Shown here: piece by piece, positions 1-8,253 of the stretch | Position numbering within the stretch: position 1 is the stretch's first letter | Layout of the letters: every line of letters starts with the position of its first letter | NCBI GenBank assembly: GCA_947446335.1 | Contig: CANFGA010000054.1 | Location: 1 to 11,282, forward strand | Direction of reading: 5' to 3' | From: Oxalobacteraceae bacterium | GTDB lineage: Bacteria > Pseudomonadota > Gammaproteobacteria > Burkholderiales > Burkholderiaceae_D | Length of the DNA stretch: 11,282 nucleotides | The notes under the pieces: model-generated | What the model was told of the DNA's origin: nothing | Databases searched by the model: none | What the model saw: the letters and a program-made list of their open reading frames with translations, nothing else | Made by a program: the position numbers and the translations under genes

Positions 1-1113
1 CAAATCCTGCTGGTGGCGAACAAGTTCCAGACCGGCTTCGACCAGCCGCTCTTGTGCGGCATGTATGTCGACAAGCGCCTGGCCGGCATCCAGGCGGTGC
101 AAACGCTGTCGCGCCTGAACCGCGCCCACCCCGGCAAGGACATCACCTACGTGCTCGACTTCGTCAACGATCCCGCCGACGTACTGGCTGCCTTCAAGAC
201 GTATCACACGACGGCCGAATTGTCGGCCACGACCGATCCGCACTTGGTGTTCGACCTGCGCGCAAAATTGGACGCGGCCGGTCATTACGACGACTTCGAG
301 GTGGAGCGCGTGGTGGCGGTCGAACTGAAACCGGATGCGAAACAGAGTGAACTGATTCATGCACTGGAGCCTGTGCAGGATCGGGTGATGAAGCGCTACA
401 AGAGCGCGCAGGCGGCTTTGAAAGCCGCACAGGAGATAGATGACGGCAAGGCAGCCAAGTCGGCGCAGGACGAATTGCATGCGCTGATGCTGTTCCGCGA
501 TGACATGGGTGCCTACCTGCGGCTATACACCTTTTTGTCCCAGATCTTCGACTATGGCAATACCGCGATCGAGAAGCGCGCCATCTTCTACAAGCGCCTG
601 CTGCCGCTGCTGGAATTTGGCCGTGAGCGCGAAGGCATCGACCTGTCCAAGGTCGTGCTGACGCACCACCATCTGAAAGACCAGGGACCGCGCACGCTGC
701 CGCTGGCCGGCGGCGACACGCCGCAACTGGCGCCGATCACCGAAGCGGGCAGCGGCAGCGTGCAGGAAAAGGAAAAAGCCTGGCTCAACGCGATCATCGA
801 AAAAGTGAATGGCCTGTTCGACGGCGATCTAACCGACCAGGACAAACTGGTCTACGTGAACAATGTCATCAAGGGCAAGTTGCTCGAATCGGCCACGCTG
901 CGCCAGCAGGCCAGCAACAACACGAAGGAGCAGTTCGCCAATTCGCCCGACCTAAAAACCGAACTGATGAACGCGATCATGAGCGCGCTGGACGCGCATA
1001 CCTTGATGAGCACGCAGGCGCTCAATTCAGCGACGGTGCAAGGCGGGTTGAAGGATATTTTGCTTAACCATACGCATCTTTATGAAATGCTTCGGGAACG
1101 GGCTGCGGCCTAA
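1..1113 (+). CDS. hsdR: Type I restriction enzyme R subunit (HsdR), C-terminal part, 5' truncated by window
   Basis: HsdR is the ATP-dependent translocase/endonuclease subunit of a type I restriction-modification complex. It pulls DNA past the HsdM/HsdS core and cuts unmodified DNA. Only about 370 C-terminal residues are present, against roughly 1000 or more in the family. The frame is open from base 1, so the GTG at 13 is an internal valine and not a start. The first residues, VANKFQTGFDQP, match helicase motif V. About 30 residues on, QTLSRLNRAHPGK matches motif VI with its arginine finger, followed by the conserved YVLDFVND stretch. The remainder is a charged helical region, the usual C-terminal domain that docks on the methyltransferase core. 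The nuclease and DEAD-box domains must lie to the left. The frame is intact to its TAA. The gene converges on the GTPase operon. Other SF2 restriction helicases are possible but fit less well. Confidence 0.88.
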   Translation, partial: QILLVANKFQTGFDQPLLCGMYVDKRLAGIQAVQTLSRLNRAHPGKDITYVLDFVNDPADVLAAFKTYHTTAELSATTDPHLVFDLRAKLDAAGHYDDFEVERVVAVELKPDAKQSELIHALEPVQDRVMKRYKSAQAALKAAQEIDDGKAAKSAQDELHALMLFRDDMGAYLRLYTFLSQIFDYGNTAIEKRAIFYKRLLPLLEFGREREGIDLSKVVLTHHHLKDQGPRTLPLAGGDTPQLAPITEAGSGSVQEKEKAWLNAIIEKVNGLFDGDLTDQDKLVYVNNVIKGKLLESATLRQQASNNTKEQFANSPDLKTELMNAIMSALDAHTLMSTQALNSATVQGGLKDILLNHTHLYEMLRERAAA

Positions 1114-1318
1114 TTCATGCGCTTATACACAACGGCCCCCCACTGTCGGCGATATTTGATTCAATGATGGCATGGCTGCTCTTGATTGGAAAGCAGTAAG
1201 GATGTGCTGTCATGTGGACGAATGGTAAGTCGTTCGGCTGCATGTCTACGCATTCAGCTAATGCGGCAGCACCCCTTAAACTTGGTCAAAAATTTCCTTG
1301 ATGGTAGGGCCCATTAAT
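1114..1318. other. Intergenic gap between convergent hsdR and the GAP1 gene
   Basis: This 205-bp spacer separates two convergent genes, so both transcripts must end in or near it. I see no strong intrinsic terminator for either strand. The only structure is a weak hairpin at 1249-1265 (CGCATT, five-base loop, AATGCG) without a following T-run. No convincing open frame is present. Confidence 0.5.
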
Positions 1319-3922
1319 TTATAAATTTTTCAGAGCTTCACTTACTTGGTCGCGCCACGGGTTAGAAATTGAGGACAGGTTGCGCTTAATGTCGTCCACC
1401 ACCTGGTCTCCACCGTTCTGTTTTACCATGTGGCGTAAAATTTGATTAAGTGCACCTGCACGAGCAGCCGCTAGCGCGATGTCCGTCGCGCGCCAGTTTG
1501 AATGCATGAATGCGTTAATAAGTTCGTGTATGGCAATTTTGCACTTATCCCGATCGACGAAGAGCATGAGCTTAAAAAAATCAGACGCATCGTCCGCTTT
1601 CTTCAGCTCTTGATAGACAGGCGGAAAGACTACGGCAATTAGCGGAGACACTGGTTCGCGCTGACATCTCAATAGGAACGGGAAGAGAACAACCGATGAC
1701 CGCACGAAAGCCTTCTGATCAACGAGGGAGGAGTCCAAAATTAGGCTCGCCGCATGCACTACAGCATGTTCTGGATAGTCAATGCGTCCTCTACCGACAA
1801 TCATCAAAGCGAGATCATCAATAGCCAACATGATGCGCTGACGCGCGACTGAGGGGCAGCGGTTGAAGGCTGATAGGTTCGTGGCGAATACTTCGGCAGA
1901 TAATTCACGCTTTAATCCGATGCGAATAGCCTGCGACCCATTGAGGTTTGATCCCATAGTACTGAGAAGTTTGTCGAGATTAGCGTAATGATTTGTTCCA
2001 GTATTCTGGGATAGGATAATTTCCAGAGCGCGAGACGCGAAACGGCGGATTTGATTACTATTTGCATGTGCCAGCAACCGCATAGTCGTGTCGACGGCGG
2101 TCGATGCGTCTATACTTTGGTCTTCTAGCAGACGATCGATGATGTCGAAGCTGCCAGCCGGGTCTCGCATGAGAAGTTGGAGCACGGGATCTAGTTGGCG
2201 CCCCGCAACCATTGATTTAAGCTGCCTTGCGGAGGCAGATCGCAGCAGATGCCGCAGAAGATCGATACGGCGCTCGTCAGCGAGCGTCGGTATATCCAGG
2301 AGCCACTGGAGATCGCCTTGGATGGGGGCGATGAGGTTAAGTAGTAGGATATCCGTGCCTCGACTGTGGGAAAGTCTGACAACGGTGTTACGCAATTCGG
2401 CTATGGCTCCTATCGCTATTGCTCGCTCGATCAGCTGTCCGTGTAGGCTCCAAGCCGCCAGACCGTTCGCAGCGTCTAGTAGCTTGACTTCTGCCAAAAG
2501 CTCATCAAGGTTGAGATCCGCTATAAGAGAACGTGCGGCATCAGCGTGCTGATCGTCCACCAACAAGCGTAGTAACCGGTGTTTCGCATTACTACGTATA
2601 TCCTCAGGCGCCTCTGCGAGTGCAATAGCGAGCTTTGCCGAGAAGTCTGGATAGTGAGTGAGCGATGCCTTCGCAAGTGTCGGGCTGAGTAACAGCAGTT
2701 GCAGGACGTGGGCAGGATCGAGCTCAACTATAGCGGCGGCGCGCTCGTTATCGAAACCCAGTGCGACGCCGTCCCCGACTGCGCCTAGCAACAACTTATG
2801 GCCACGTGCGGTCGAGAGCATCTTCACATTTGCAATGGCGTCGATCGGCAACCTGCTCGCTAGTTGGACGGCGGCACCGCGAATTGCTTTAGCTACCGAT
2901 AGTTGCAATCGTACATCCCTCAACTTCTCTGTAAGAGCCAGGAGAAACCGCCATGCCTCGGGCGATGGGAGAGTCGCAGCCGCACGTTGAGCGGCGCGCC
3001 CGAGCTCAGGTTCCAGTCGTCTGATTGCATTCATGTTGCGGGTCGAGCGGCTGTTGGCAATGTCCAATAAGCCAAGTGCAGCATTCGGCGACTTCTCCAG
3101 TTTATTGTGGAGCTCGTTCCAGAGTAACGAGATCCTGAGTTCTGCTTCGGTAGCACCATTTTCAGAAGAAAGTTCTCCAAGTACATCGTCTTGAAGCAGC
3201 GTGGGATTGTTGCTACCAAAAATCCGGTCAACTAGCTCACACGACCACCTGTGCCGAGCAACTGCCGGTTTTTTCGCATCTATCCGGCGGCCTGACCAAT
3301 CACTAAAACGTGGCCTAGCGTCTTTCGGCGCAAAGACTAAGTCGAAGCTTCTTCCACCGAGGGTTCGCGGGGAAAGAGCAAAAGTCGAAACTGCGAATGA
3401 TCGTCGAAAAGACGGCCAAACGGCCATCAGCAAGCGAAGCGTAATTCCCTCGGGATCGGATGAGTCGAACATCACAATTGGTTTACGCTCCTCAAGGAAT
3501 AATGCCTCGACCAACTCCACACTCTGCGAGATGTCGACGTTTGGGATCAGATCCGATTGTTGATTGGTTTGGATGCGCTCGGCTGGAGCCAAAGGCCCGT
3601 CCCTATATAGTGATTCAACAAGACCTGGAATATTTACCCCCGCAGTCCAGTCGAGCATGGGTAAGATCAGGCTACGCGTCCGCACGCAGCCCGCACGGGG
3701 AGCATTGAAGTCCTGCCACGTACACGCGAATACGTAATGCAGTCCAGACGGCAACGGGTAGCAGGTGAGATAGGGCTTGAAAAGTTCACCGGGACGTTGC
3801 GGTCCGGCGGCATCTGACAAACGATCTACGAGGTCTTGATCCGACTTGGGAAGCTTTACAGAAGTCGATAGTAGCTGGTGCCCTTGCCGGTAACCGTGCA
3901 GTTGTTGGTCAAAGAGCGTCAT
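1319..3922 (-). CDS. GTPase-associated protein 1 (GAP1-N1-type) large helical protein
   Basis: This 867-residue protein is the last gene of the minus-strand operon. Its N terminus carries signatures I associate with the GAP1-N1 domain: HGYRQGH at residues 9-15, an LSD motif near 35, YLTCYPLPSG at 51-60, an aromatic TW at 68-69, and PRAGCV-RTRSLIL at 75-87. Residues from about 120 onward show no catalytic motif. They are a long leucine- and alanine-rich, mostly helical succession, consistent with the middle and C-terminal GAP1 domains or an alpha-solenoid scaffold. No signal peptide or clear membrane segment is visible, so it is probably cytoplasmic. The ATG at 3922 follows the upstream stop by 7 nt (CCAAAAA) with little Shine-Dalgarno character, so re-initiation after the GTPase gene is likely. 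In this family the protein is always near GTPase genes and is thought to partner or regulate them. The exact function is unknown. Confidence 0.8.
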   Translation of the reverse strand: MTLFDQQLHGYRQGHQLLSTSVKLPKSDQDLVDRLSDAAGPQRPGELFKPYLTCYPLPSGLHYVFACTWQDFNAPRAGCVRTRSLILPMLDWTAGVNIPGLVESLYRDGPLAPAERIQTNQQSDLIPNVDISQSVELVEALFLEERKPIVMFDSSDPEGITLRLLMAVWPSFRRSFAVSTFALSPRTLGGRSFDLVFAPKDARPRFSDWSGRRIDAKKPAVARHRWSCELVDRIFGSNNPTLLQDDVLGELSSENGATEAELRISLLWNELHNKLEKSPNAALGLLDIANSRSTRNMNAIRRLEPELGRAAQRAAATLPSPEAWRFLLALTEKLRDVRLQLSVAKAIRGAAVQLASRLPIDAIANVKMLSTARGHKLLLGAVGDGVALGFDNERAAAIVELDPAHVLQLLLLSPTLAKASLTHYPDFSAKLAIALAEAPEDIRSNAKHRLLRLLVDDQHADAARSLIADLNLDELLAEVKLLDAANGLAAWSLHGQLIERAIAIGAIAELRNTVVRLSHSRGTDILLLNLIAPIQGDLQWLLDIPTLADERRIDLLRHLLRSASARQLKSMVAGRQLDPVLQLLMRDPAGSFDIIDRLLEDQSIDASTAVDTTMRLLAHANSNQIRRFASRALEIILSQNTGTNHYANLDKLLSTMGSNLNGSQAIRIGLKRELSAEVFATNLSAFNRCPSVARQRIMLAIDDLALMIVGRGRIDYPEHAVVHAASLILDSSLVDQKAFVRSSVVLFPFLLRCQREPVSPLIAVVFPPVYQELKKADDASDFFKLMLFVDRDKCKIAIHELINAFMHSNWRATDIALAAARAGALNQILRHMVKQNGGDQVVDDIKRNLSSISNPWRDQVSEALKNL

Positions 3923-3929
3923 TTTTTGG

Positions 3930-4778
3930 TCACTTGCTCATAGCCCAAGCTACTGGATAGGTGACATCTGGATCATTATGCCAAACGCCGTCGCGCTCTA
4001 GCATGACGACACCTATGTCGGAAATGTCACTATTTTGGCATTTTTTTTTGAATGCCGGGTCACGCTGTAAATCCCCCCCTAAAATGCTCACTCCGTAGAT
4101 TCGTATATCGATACGATCTACGTCGTCGAGCGCTCCTGAGAACAGCGGAAATTCTTTGCAGAGGTAGGCCGCCGGGCCGGCCGCTTGGCTTTGTGCGTCA
4201 AGAAGATCCCAAGCCGTCACGATGATTGCTACCCGCGGCTTTCCACCGTCAGGCCTGTTAGAAAGGCGGTCTTGAAGCAGGCGCAGCAGTTCGCATAGAA
4301 TCACCTGGGTTGGCAGCTCAGCCTTATCTTTTCCCTCGCCGATATGACGCAACATATCGCGAGCGGTTACCCAGTCAAGTGGTTGAACATTGAGCGGCGA
4401 ATGCACACGCACGAAAAGAAGTGCTCCTTCGGCTTTTCCCAGTTCGTCCAACCATTCCTGTGGCAATTCAGAGTTCGTCACCGCGTCACGCCATAGCTCG
4501 CCTGAGAAGTCGGGAACAACCAAATCGGTAGATTCTTCATCATTCCCAATTTTCAGTGAGACACTGAAGTCTTGGCGCTCTGAATTCCTATCCGTGCGGC
4601 CTGCAAATTCGCCTTTGAGCAGGTGCGCGCAGATGGAGTCGACGTATTCGGTGCTGCTAGGCATTCCCGCGCGGATCAGGGTGCCCTTGTGCTCCTTCAA
4701 CGAAATCCACAGCCGTCCGACGTAATTGCTCTTCCCAGAGTCAGGGCCTCCAACGAGAACGATCGATTTTCGGTTCAT
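3930..4778 (-). CDS. TRAFAC-like double-GTPase protein, second copy (282 aa)
   Basis: This is a soluble P-loop GTPase-like protein. With the ATG at 4778 as start, G1/Walker A is GGPDSGKS at residues 10-17. G3 is the VVPDFSGE stretch, with D90, G93 and E94. A degenerate G4 is TAWD at 188-191, preceded by a hydrophobic strand (VAIIV). The G3 form D-x-x-G-E matches the double-GTPase (DO-GTPase) families rather than classical Ras- or Era-like enzymes. The ATG overlaps the TAA of the preceding GTPase gene (TAATG) and has a GGAAG ribosome site about 6 nt upstream. I therefore prefer it to a TTG at 4838, which would add 20 residues, overlap the upstream gene and has no ribosome site. It probably acts as a pair with the upstream GTPase, with the downstream GAP1 protein as partner. 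The ligand and the state-dependent switch are inferred, not visible. Confidence 0.78.
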   Translation of the reverse strand: MNRKSIVLVGGPDSGKSNYVGRLWISLKEHKGTLIRAGMPSSTEYVDSICAHLLKGEFAGRTDRNSERQDFSVSLKIGNDEESTDLVVPDFSGELWRDAVTNSELPQEWLDELGKAEGALLFVRVHSPLNVQPLDWVTARDMLRHIGEGKDKAELPTQVILCELLRLLQDRLSNRPDGGKPRVAIIVTAWDLLDAQSQAAGPAAYLCKEFPLFSGALDDVDRIDIRIYGVSILGGDLQRDPAFKKKCQNSDISDIGVVMLERDGVWHNDPDVTYPVAWAMSK

Positions 4779-5839
4779 TAGCGCTTCCCGAAGTGAAAAA
4801 AGGCCCGGGTCGGATGCGAAGATTCTTCCACTGGCCAAGGGTTGAGTCGGACAACGGAGGTTGTTAAAGTAGTTGCGATCAGTTCGGCAAGCCCGATACC
4901 AGGGCTAACGTCGTCATTATCGGAAAAGGAGGCGATTGAAGCAAACTCGATCATGAAATTTAACCTCTTGCCATATAGCTGTACCCGCTCCAGCGCCGCC
5001 GTTGGAAACTCGCCCTTATCGCGCCAACTTGCGACCAAGATGGTTCGAGGGCGCGGTATAGGCAACAAGGGAGCTATGCGCTCAATCAGGTGGGTAATCT
5101 GATAAATTGCTAGTTGGCGAGTATTCTCATCTACGAACTGGCGACCATCAACCATGAACCATATCACTTCCGCCCCTTTGAGAAACCCAAACCTATCTGC
5201 TTCACCATTGCTGAGCAAGGTCCGAGACCATTCACCAGGAAGGTCAGGCATAAGCAGGTCAAATTTGCGACCGTCAGCATCGCGACGAAGCCTCAGGTGC
5301 AGAAATCCCGCCTGCCGAACGTCAGTTAGCTCAGTGTGAATAGTCATCTGATCGGGCGGATTTCCATCATTCCAAATCCGTGTACCGCTCGCGATTTCAT
5401 CGAGTGCCATGAGTGTTCGACTGTTAGCATAGCTAAAGCCGTTGAGCATGCGACGTGCAAGAAGAAGATAAAGACTGGCAATACATGCGGTCTTGCCAGC
5501 GTTAGGTAGGCCCACGATACCGATTAAATTGGCATACTGGCCACTCATCATAGCATCGGCATCGCGCAGCCCGAGCGTACCACTGCGGGGAAGCGACGGC
5601 TTATCTTCTGGTGCGATAAGAACGGCCCTGCCAGTCACGCTGACTAATTGAGCGTCGGTACTGGTACTGGCCTCGCTGTTACCTTCGGCTTTGTGGTCAT
5701 GCAGTTGAACGTCATCTTTGCGTAACCGAGTGAATGCCGCCTGGCGCGATGGGCAGTCCTCCGGATTGGAATAGCTTTGCATGCAGATACCAGTCTCTGG
5801 AAAGGTACATTCCGCTGAGTCGCAAACTCGTTCAGTCAT
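4778..5839 (-). CDS. TRAFAC-like double-GTPase protein, first copy, with Cys-rich N terminus (353 aa)
   Basis: A P-loop GTPase with a canonical G1 motif GLPNAGKT at residues 110-117 inside a hydrophobic strand (LIGIVG). G3 is MPDLPGEW, with D199, G202 and E203. The G4-like position is SWRDK at 271-275, after the strand TILVA. The first 30 residues hold four cysteines (C6, C11, C19, C29) spaced like a small metal-binding knuckle, followed by a polar linker of about 65 residues before the GTPase domain. The chosen start is the ATG at 5839, which overlaps the TGA of the preceding gene (ATGA). The longer frame from 5905 would overlap that gene by 70 bp and add 22 unpatterned residues. The G3 motif and the adjacent second GTPase gene place it in the DO-GTPase group of predicted conflict-system GTPases. 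It probably hydrolyses GTP as the switch of the operon's complex. Confidence 0.8.
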   Translation of the reverse strand: MTERVCDSAECTFPETGICMQSYSNPEDCPSRQAAFTRLRKDDVQLHDHKAEGNSEASTSTDAQLVSVTGRAVLIAPEDKPSLPRSGTLGLRDADAMMSGQYANLIGIVGLPNAGKTACIASLYLLLARRMLNGFSYANSRTLMALDEIASGTRIWNDGNPPDQMTIHTELTDVRQAGFLHLRLRRDADGRKFDLLMPDLPGEWSRTLLSNGEADRFGFLKGAEVIWFMVDGRQFVDENTRQLAIYQITHLIERIAPLLPIPRPRTILVASWRDKGEFPTAALERVQLYGKRLNFMIEFASIASFSDNDDVSPGIGLAELIATTLTTSVVRLNPWPVEESSHPTRAFFHFGKR

Positions 5840-6870
5840 AGTCCGCCCACGGTACCCGCTTGCAGGTGATGGATCGCACCTTCTAGCAACGCACGGGCCC
5901 CCCATTCCGACGCAGATATTTTCTCGTTCGCAAAAGGCGTATCACTTACGCCCATTTTGATCGCCGCAATGAGTGGGAAAACGGCCGGCGCATCATTACT
6001 GACTGTACGAAGATTCTCAGCAAGCTTATTTCGGTTGCTTCCGAGTTTTTCAATAAGTTCGATAAGAGATAACGATTCGCTGTCTACGATATTACGTAGC
6101 ACTATATTCCGGTGTGCGTCCGCCGGCAGCCTCCTGAGCTTGGCAGCGGCATCGAGTCCCGCCACGACCGCGCGCACGGCGTCGTGCATGCCAGCGAACG
6201 GTATATCAAGGATTTCGCTGCGGTCCGACAGCAGCCACCACATGAAGTCAAGTTCTTCACGATCGAGCGCCGCGTTTTCGCGCATCGCCGAGACCATTGG
6301 TTCGACAGCTCGGCTAAAAGCGTGGTTGACTTTGGCTCCATTCGCCGCGTTCTGGTCAATATTGACCGTGCCGATCAGGGGTATGGTGCGCCGTTCTCGG
6401 GCAGCATTGGCAACCCTACGGACGCGGGTGCGGCTGGCTTGAAGCAGATCCTGACGGATTTTTTCGACCTTGATCTGAGCGAGTGGAGACTGGAACCAGA
6501 GTGCCGACCAGAAGGCTGCGGCCAAGGCGTCGACCGTGTTCCAGCTACTACCATCTGAGGGTTCGCTAACCAAGTCGATAGCGGCAGCCATCATTAGAAC
6601 CTTGATCTGCAGTTCGCCCTGATCGACCGAACGCACGAATGACGAAGCGTATTTTTGAATATTTTCCTCGCCCACAGCAGCAATTTCAGGTGGAAGCGCA
6701 GATTGACTGGCGATCGAGGCTGCGATGATGGATGCGTTGCTAACTGCGCTGAGAGGCGAAAGCACTTTGAACCAGTTCCTGATGTCGGTTATAGCATGTT
6801 TCCGTTTCTCGACCCAATCGTCGCCGGTACCCGTTTCAAATATCAGAGCGTATTCGGCCATGTTACTCAT
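5836..6870 (-). CDS. All-helical GTPase-associated protein, GASH-like (344 aa)
   Basis: A cytoplasmic, alanine- and leucine-rich protein predicted helical throughout, with no catalytic motif, signal peptide or convincing transmembrane helix. The segment EELDFMWWLLSDRS (205-218) followed by PF (224-225), and the SEWGARALLEGAI stretch near 321-333, recall the family named GASH (GTPase-associated system helical protein). That match is from memory of the family and is the least certain call in the operon. The ATG at 6870 overlaps the stop of the phosphoesterase gene (ATGA) and is preceded by an AAGGA ribosome site about 6 nt upstream, so translation coupling is likely. Its own stop overlaps the start of the first GTPase gene. 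Its place between a predicted phosphoesterase effector and the GTPases suggests an adaptor that passes the GTPase state to the effector, which is inference. If it is not GASH, it is an unrecognised helical partner. Confidence 0.68.
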   Translation of the reverse strand: MSNMAEYALIFETGTGDDWVEKRKHAITDIRNWFKVLSPLSAVSNASIIAASIASQSALPPEIAAVGEENIQKYASSFVRSVDQGELQIKVLMMAAAIDLVSEPSDGSSWNTVDALAAAFWSALWFQSPLAQIKVEKIRQDLLQASRTRVRRVANAARERRTIPLIGTVNIDQNAANGAKVNHAFSRAVEPMVSAMRENAALDREELDFMWWLLSDRSEILDIPFAGMHDAVRAVVAGLDAAAKLRRLPADAHRNIVLRNIVDSESLSLIELIEKLGSNRNKLAENLRTVSNDAPAVFPLIAAIKMGVSDTPFANEKISASEWGARALLEGAIHHLQAGTVGGL

Positions 6871-8210
6871 TTTGCTTCCTTTGATTGTTCACGCTTCGCA
6901 AGCGCATTTTCGATCTTGTCGCGGAGTTCACTGATGCGGTTTGCACGAACCACATTCCTCAACAGCCTACTTTCCGTCTCATGGTTAAAGCCGCCTCGGA
7001 TTACGTCTGGCACTGCGTTTAAACCTATCAGGATATGGAGTCGGTCGCCCTCATCAAGATCCCGGAAGAAGCGTAAATGCAGGTTCTGGTATTCAGACTC
7101 GTCCACCTGAATATTAGCTATCACGCCTTCCTCGGTCGGTAGGATAATTTCGACGTGTGCCTGTGCGGTGTCGACGAAGGTCTTGAAGAATTGCTGTTCG
7201 GGCGGCTTCGGTCCCAGTCGAAAGTTCGGAGCCCCGAGGACGGTGCGACTATCACGCCCGCCGAGTCGTACGATATCCGCCTCAAAACGTTTCAGATCGT
7301 CGTTCCAAGTCCTGGGATGTAGGGTAACCGCTAAGGCATCCTTTGGCTCGTCCCAGTCGAATTCAACAATGTTGTAAGAATAGGTATGTGTGCCACCTAT
7401 CTCATCGGGCGTTGTAGCTCCAGATGCAAGCATCATGAGATCGCATCCTTGTTCAACGTTCTGGATGTCAACGGCGGCCAGATGCTCATGACCAGAAATA
7501 AATATGCGAGCTCGGCCTCTCAGAAATTTTACAGTCTCGACGGAGTCGGCATACCAACTAAGCGGGTGATGAGTCAGCACAACAAGTTCCTCGCCGGGCT
7601 CCGCCTTCATGACGCGCTGACGCGCACCGAGCAGGAGATGACCTCGCTCATCTCGCCCCTTTGTGCAAATCAGAGCGGAATTGAGACGTACAAAACGAAT
7701 AGCTCTTCCTTCCGCGAGTTCTACCCTGCGCTCGGCGTTACTTTTGCCCGTGCAGTCGAGTGGGCATTGGTAAGCGTCTGCGAAGCGACGGTATTCTGCG
7801 AATCTGAGATAGAGTATCTCCCGGTCAACTTCCTCTGAAAGAAAACTGTCCAGGGTTTCTTCACCTTCTTCGTGGATCGCATTAAGCATCCGCTCCGTTA
7901 TTCCTTTGATCGTGTCGCGGTCGATATCGTGGTTTCCAGGCACCATCTGAATGTCGGCCGCCGTACAGCCCACACGACGGGCAAGTTCATCTAGCCATTT
8001 GCCAGCAACATCATATTCATGGCGCTTGCCGGCGTATGCAATGTCACCAGTGACGATGATGCCAGATGCCGTCTTATTTGGTAGGCCAGCGACAATATTG
8101 GCTGCATCCAGCATCAACTGATCCCGGACGTCCTCGTTGACTGTGAGCTTGCCGCCTCTTTTTTCTTGGCCGAAGTGAATATCTGAAAGATGCACGAATA
8201 CAGCGGTCAA
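6867..8210 (-). CDS. Calcineurin-like metallophosphoesterase, first gene of the operon
   Basis: This 447-residue protein has the full set of metal-binding motifs of the calcineurin-like phosphoesterase fold: D10-x-H12 (LSDIHFG), G55-D56 (VTGDIAY), G92-N93-H94-D95 (PGNHD), H214/H215 (VLTHHPLSWY) and G240-H241-x-H243 (SGHEH). These residues build a two-metal centre that hydrolyses phosphomono- or phosphodiesters. The substrate (DNA, RNA, cyclic nucleotide or other) cannot be read from the sequence. The catalytic domain ends near residue 300, and about 130 further residues form an extension that may bind partners. No secretion signal is visible, so it is probably cytoplasmic. The start is the TTG at 8210, supported by an AAGGAG ribosome site six bases upstream. 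It leads the operon, and its stop overlaps the next gene's ATG. In this context it is the best effector candidate of the system. Confidence 0.88.
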   Translation of the reverse strand: MTAVFVHLSDIHFGQEKRGGKLTVNEDVRDQLMLDAANIVAGLPNKTASGIIVTGDIAYAGKRHEYDVAGKWLDELARRVGCTAADIQMVPGNHDIDRDTIKGITERMLNAIHEEGEETLDSFLSEEVDREILYLRFAEYRRFADAYQCPLDCTGKSNAERRVELAEGRAIRFVRLNSALICTKGRDERGHLLLGARQRVMKAEPGEELVVLTHHPLSWYADSVETVKFLRGRARIFISGHEHLAAVDIQNVEQGCDLMMLASGATTPDEIGGTHTYSYNIVEFDWDEPKDALAVTLHPRTWNDDLKRFEADIVRLGGRDSRTVLGAPNFRLGPKPPEQQFFKTFVDTAQAHVEIILPTEEGVIANIQVDESEYQNLHLRFFRDLDEGDRLHILIGLNAVPDVIRGGFNHETESRLLRNVVRANRISELRDKIENALAKREQSKEAK

Positions 8211-8216
8211 GCTGAT

Positions 8217-8222
8217 CTCCTT
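8217..8222 (-). promoter_or_regulatory. Shine-Dalgarno site that fixes the TTG start of the phosphoesterase gene
   Basis: On the minus strand the sequence reads AAGGAG, then six bases (ATCAGC), then TTG. This near-perfect ribosome site with ideal spacing is the reason for accepting a TTG start. No ATG lies nearby in frame. Confidence 0.8.
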
Positions 8223-8224
8223 AT

Positions 8225-8253
8225 TTTATAATGCTATTATTGTAATCTAGCAA
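8225..8253 (-). promoter_or_regulatory. Candidate sigma-70 promoter for the five-gene operon
   Basis: On the minus strand TTGCTA (8253-8248) and TATAAA (8230-8225) are separated by 17 bp, a reasonable -35/-10 pair. Transcription from it would begin almost at the ribosome site, leaving a very short leader, which counts against it. An alternative -10 is TACAAT at 8244-8239, but its -35 is poor. The whole stretch is AT-rich compared with the genes. No operator-like palindrome overlaps it. Confidence 0.35.

Noticed and set aside
13..1113. Complete 366-residue gene starting with GTG at 13
   Set aside because: The frame is open to base 1 and begins inside helicase motif V, so this is the truncated tail of a larger hsdR.
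1249..1265. Hairpin as terminator between the convergent genes
   Set aside because: Only six base pairs and no T-run on either strand.
2088..2552. Plus-strand open frame of 154 codons opposite the GAP1 gene
   Set aside because: Serine/arginine-rich composition typical of a shadow frame. The opposite strand carries the coherent 867-residue gene.
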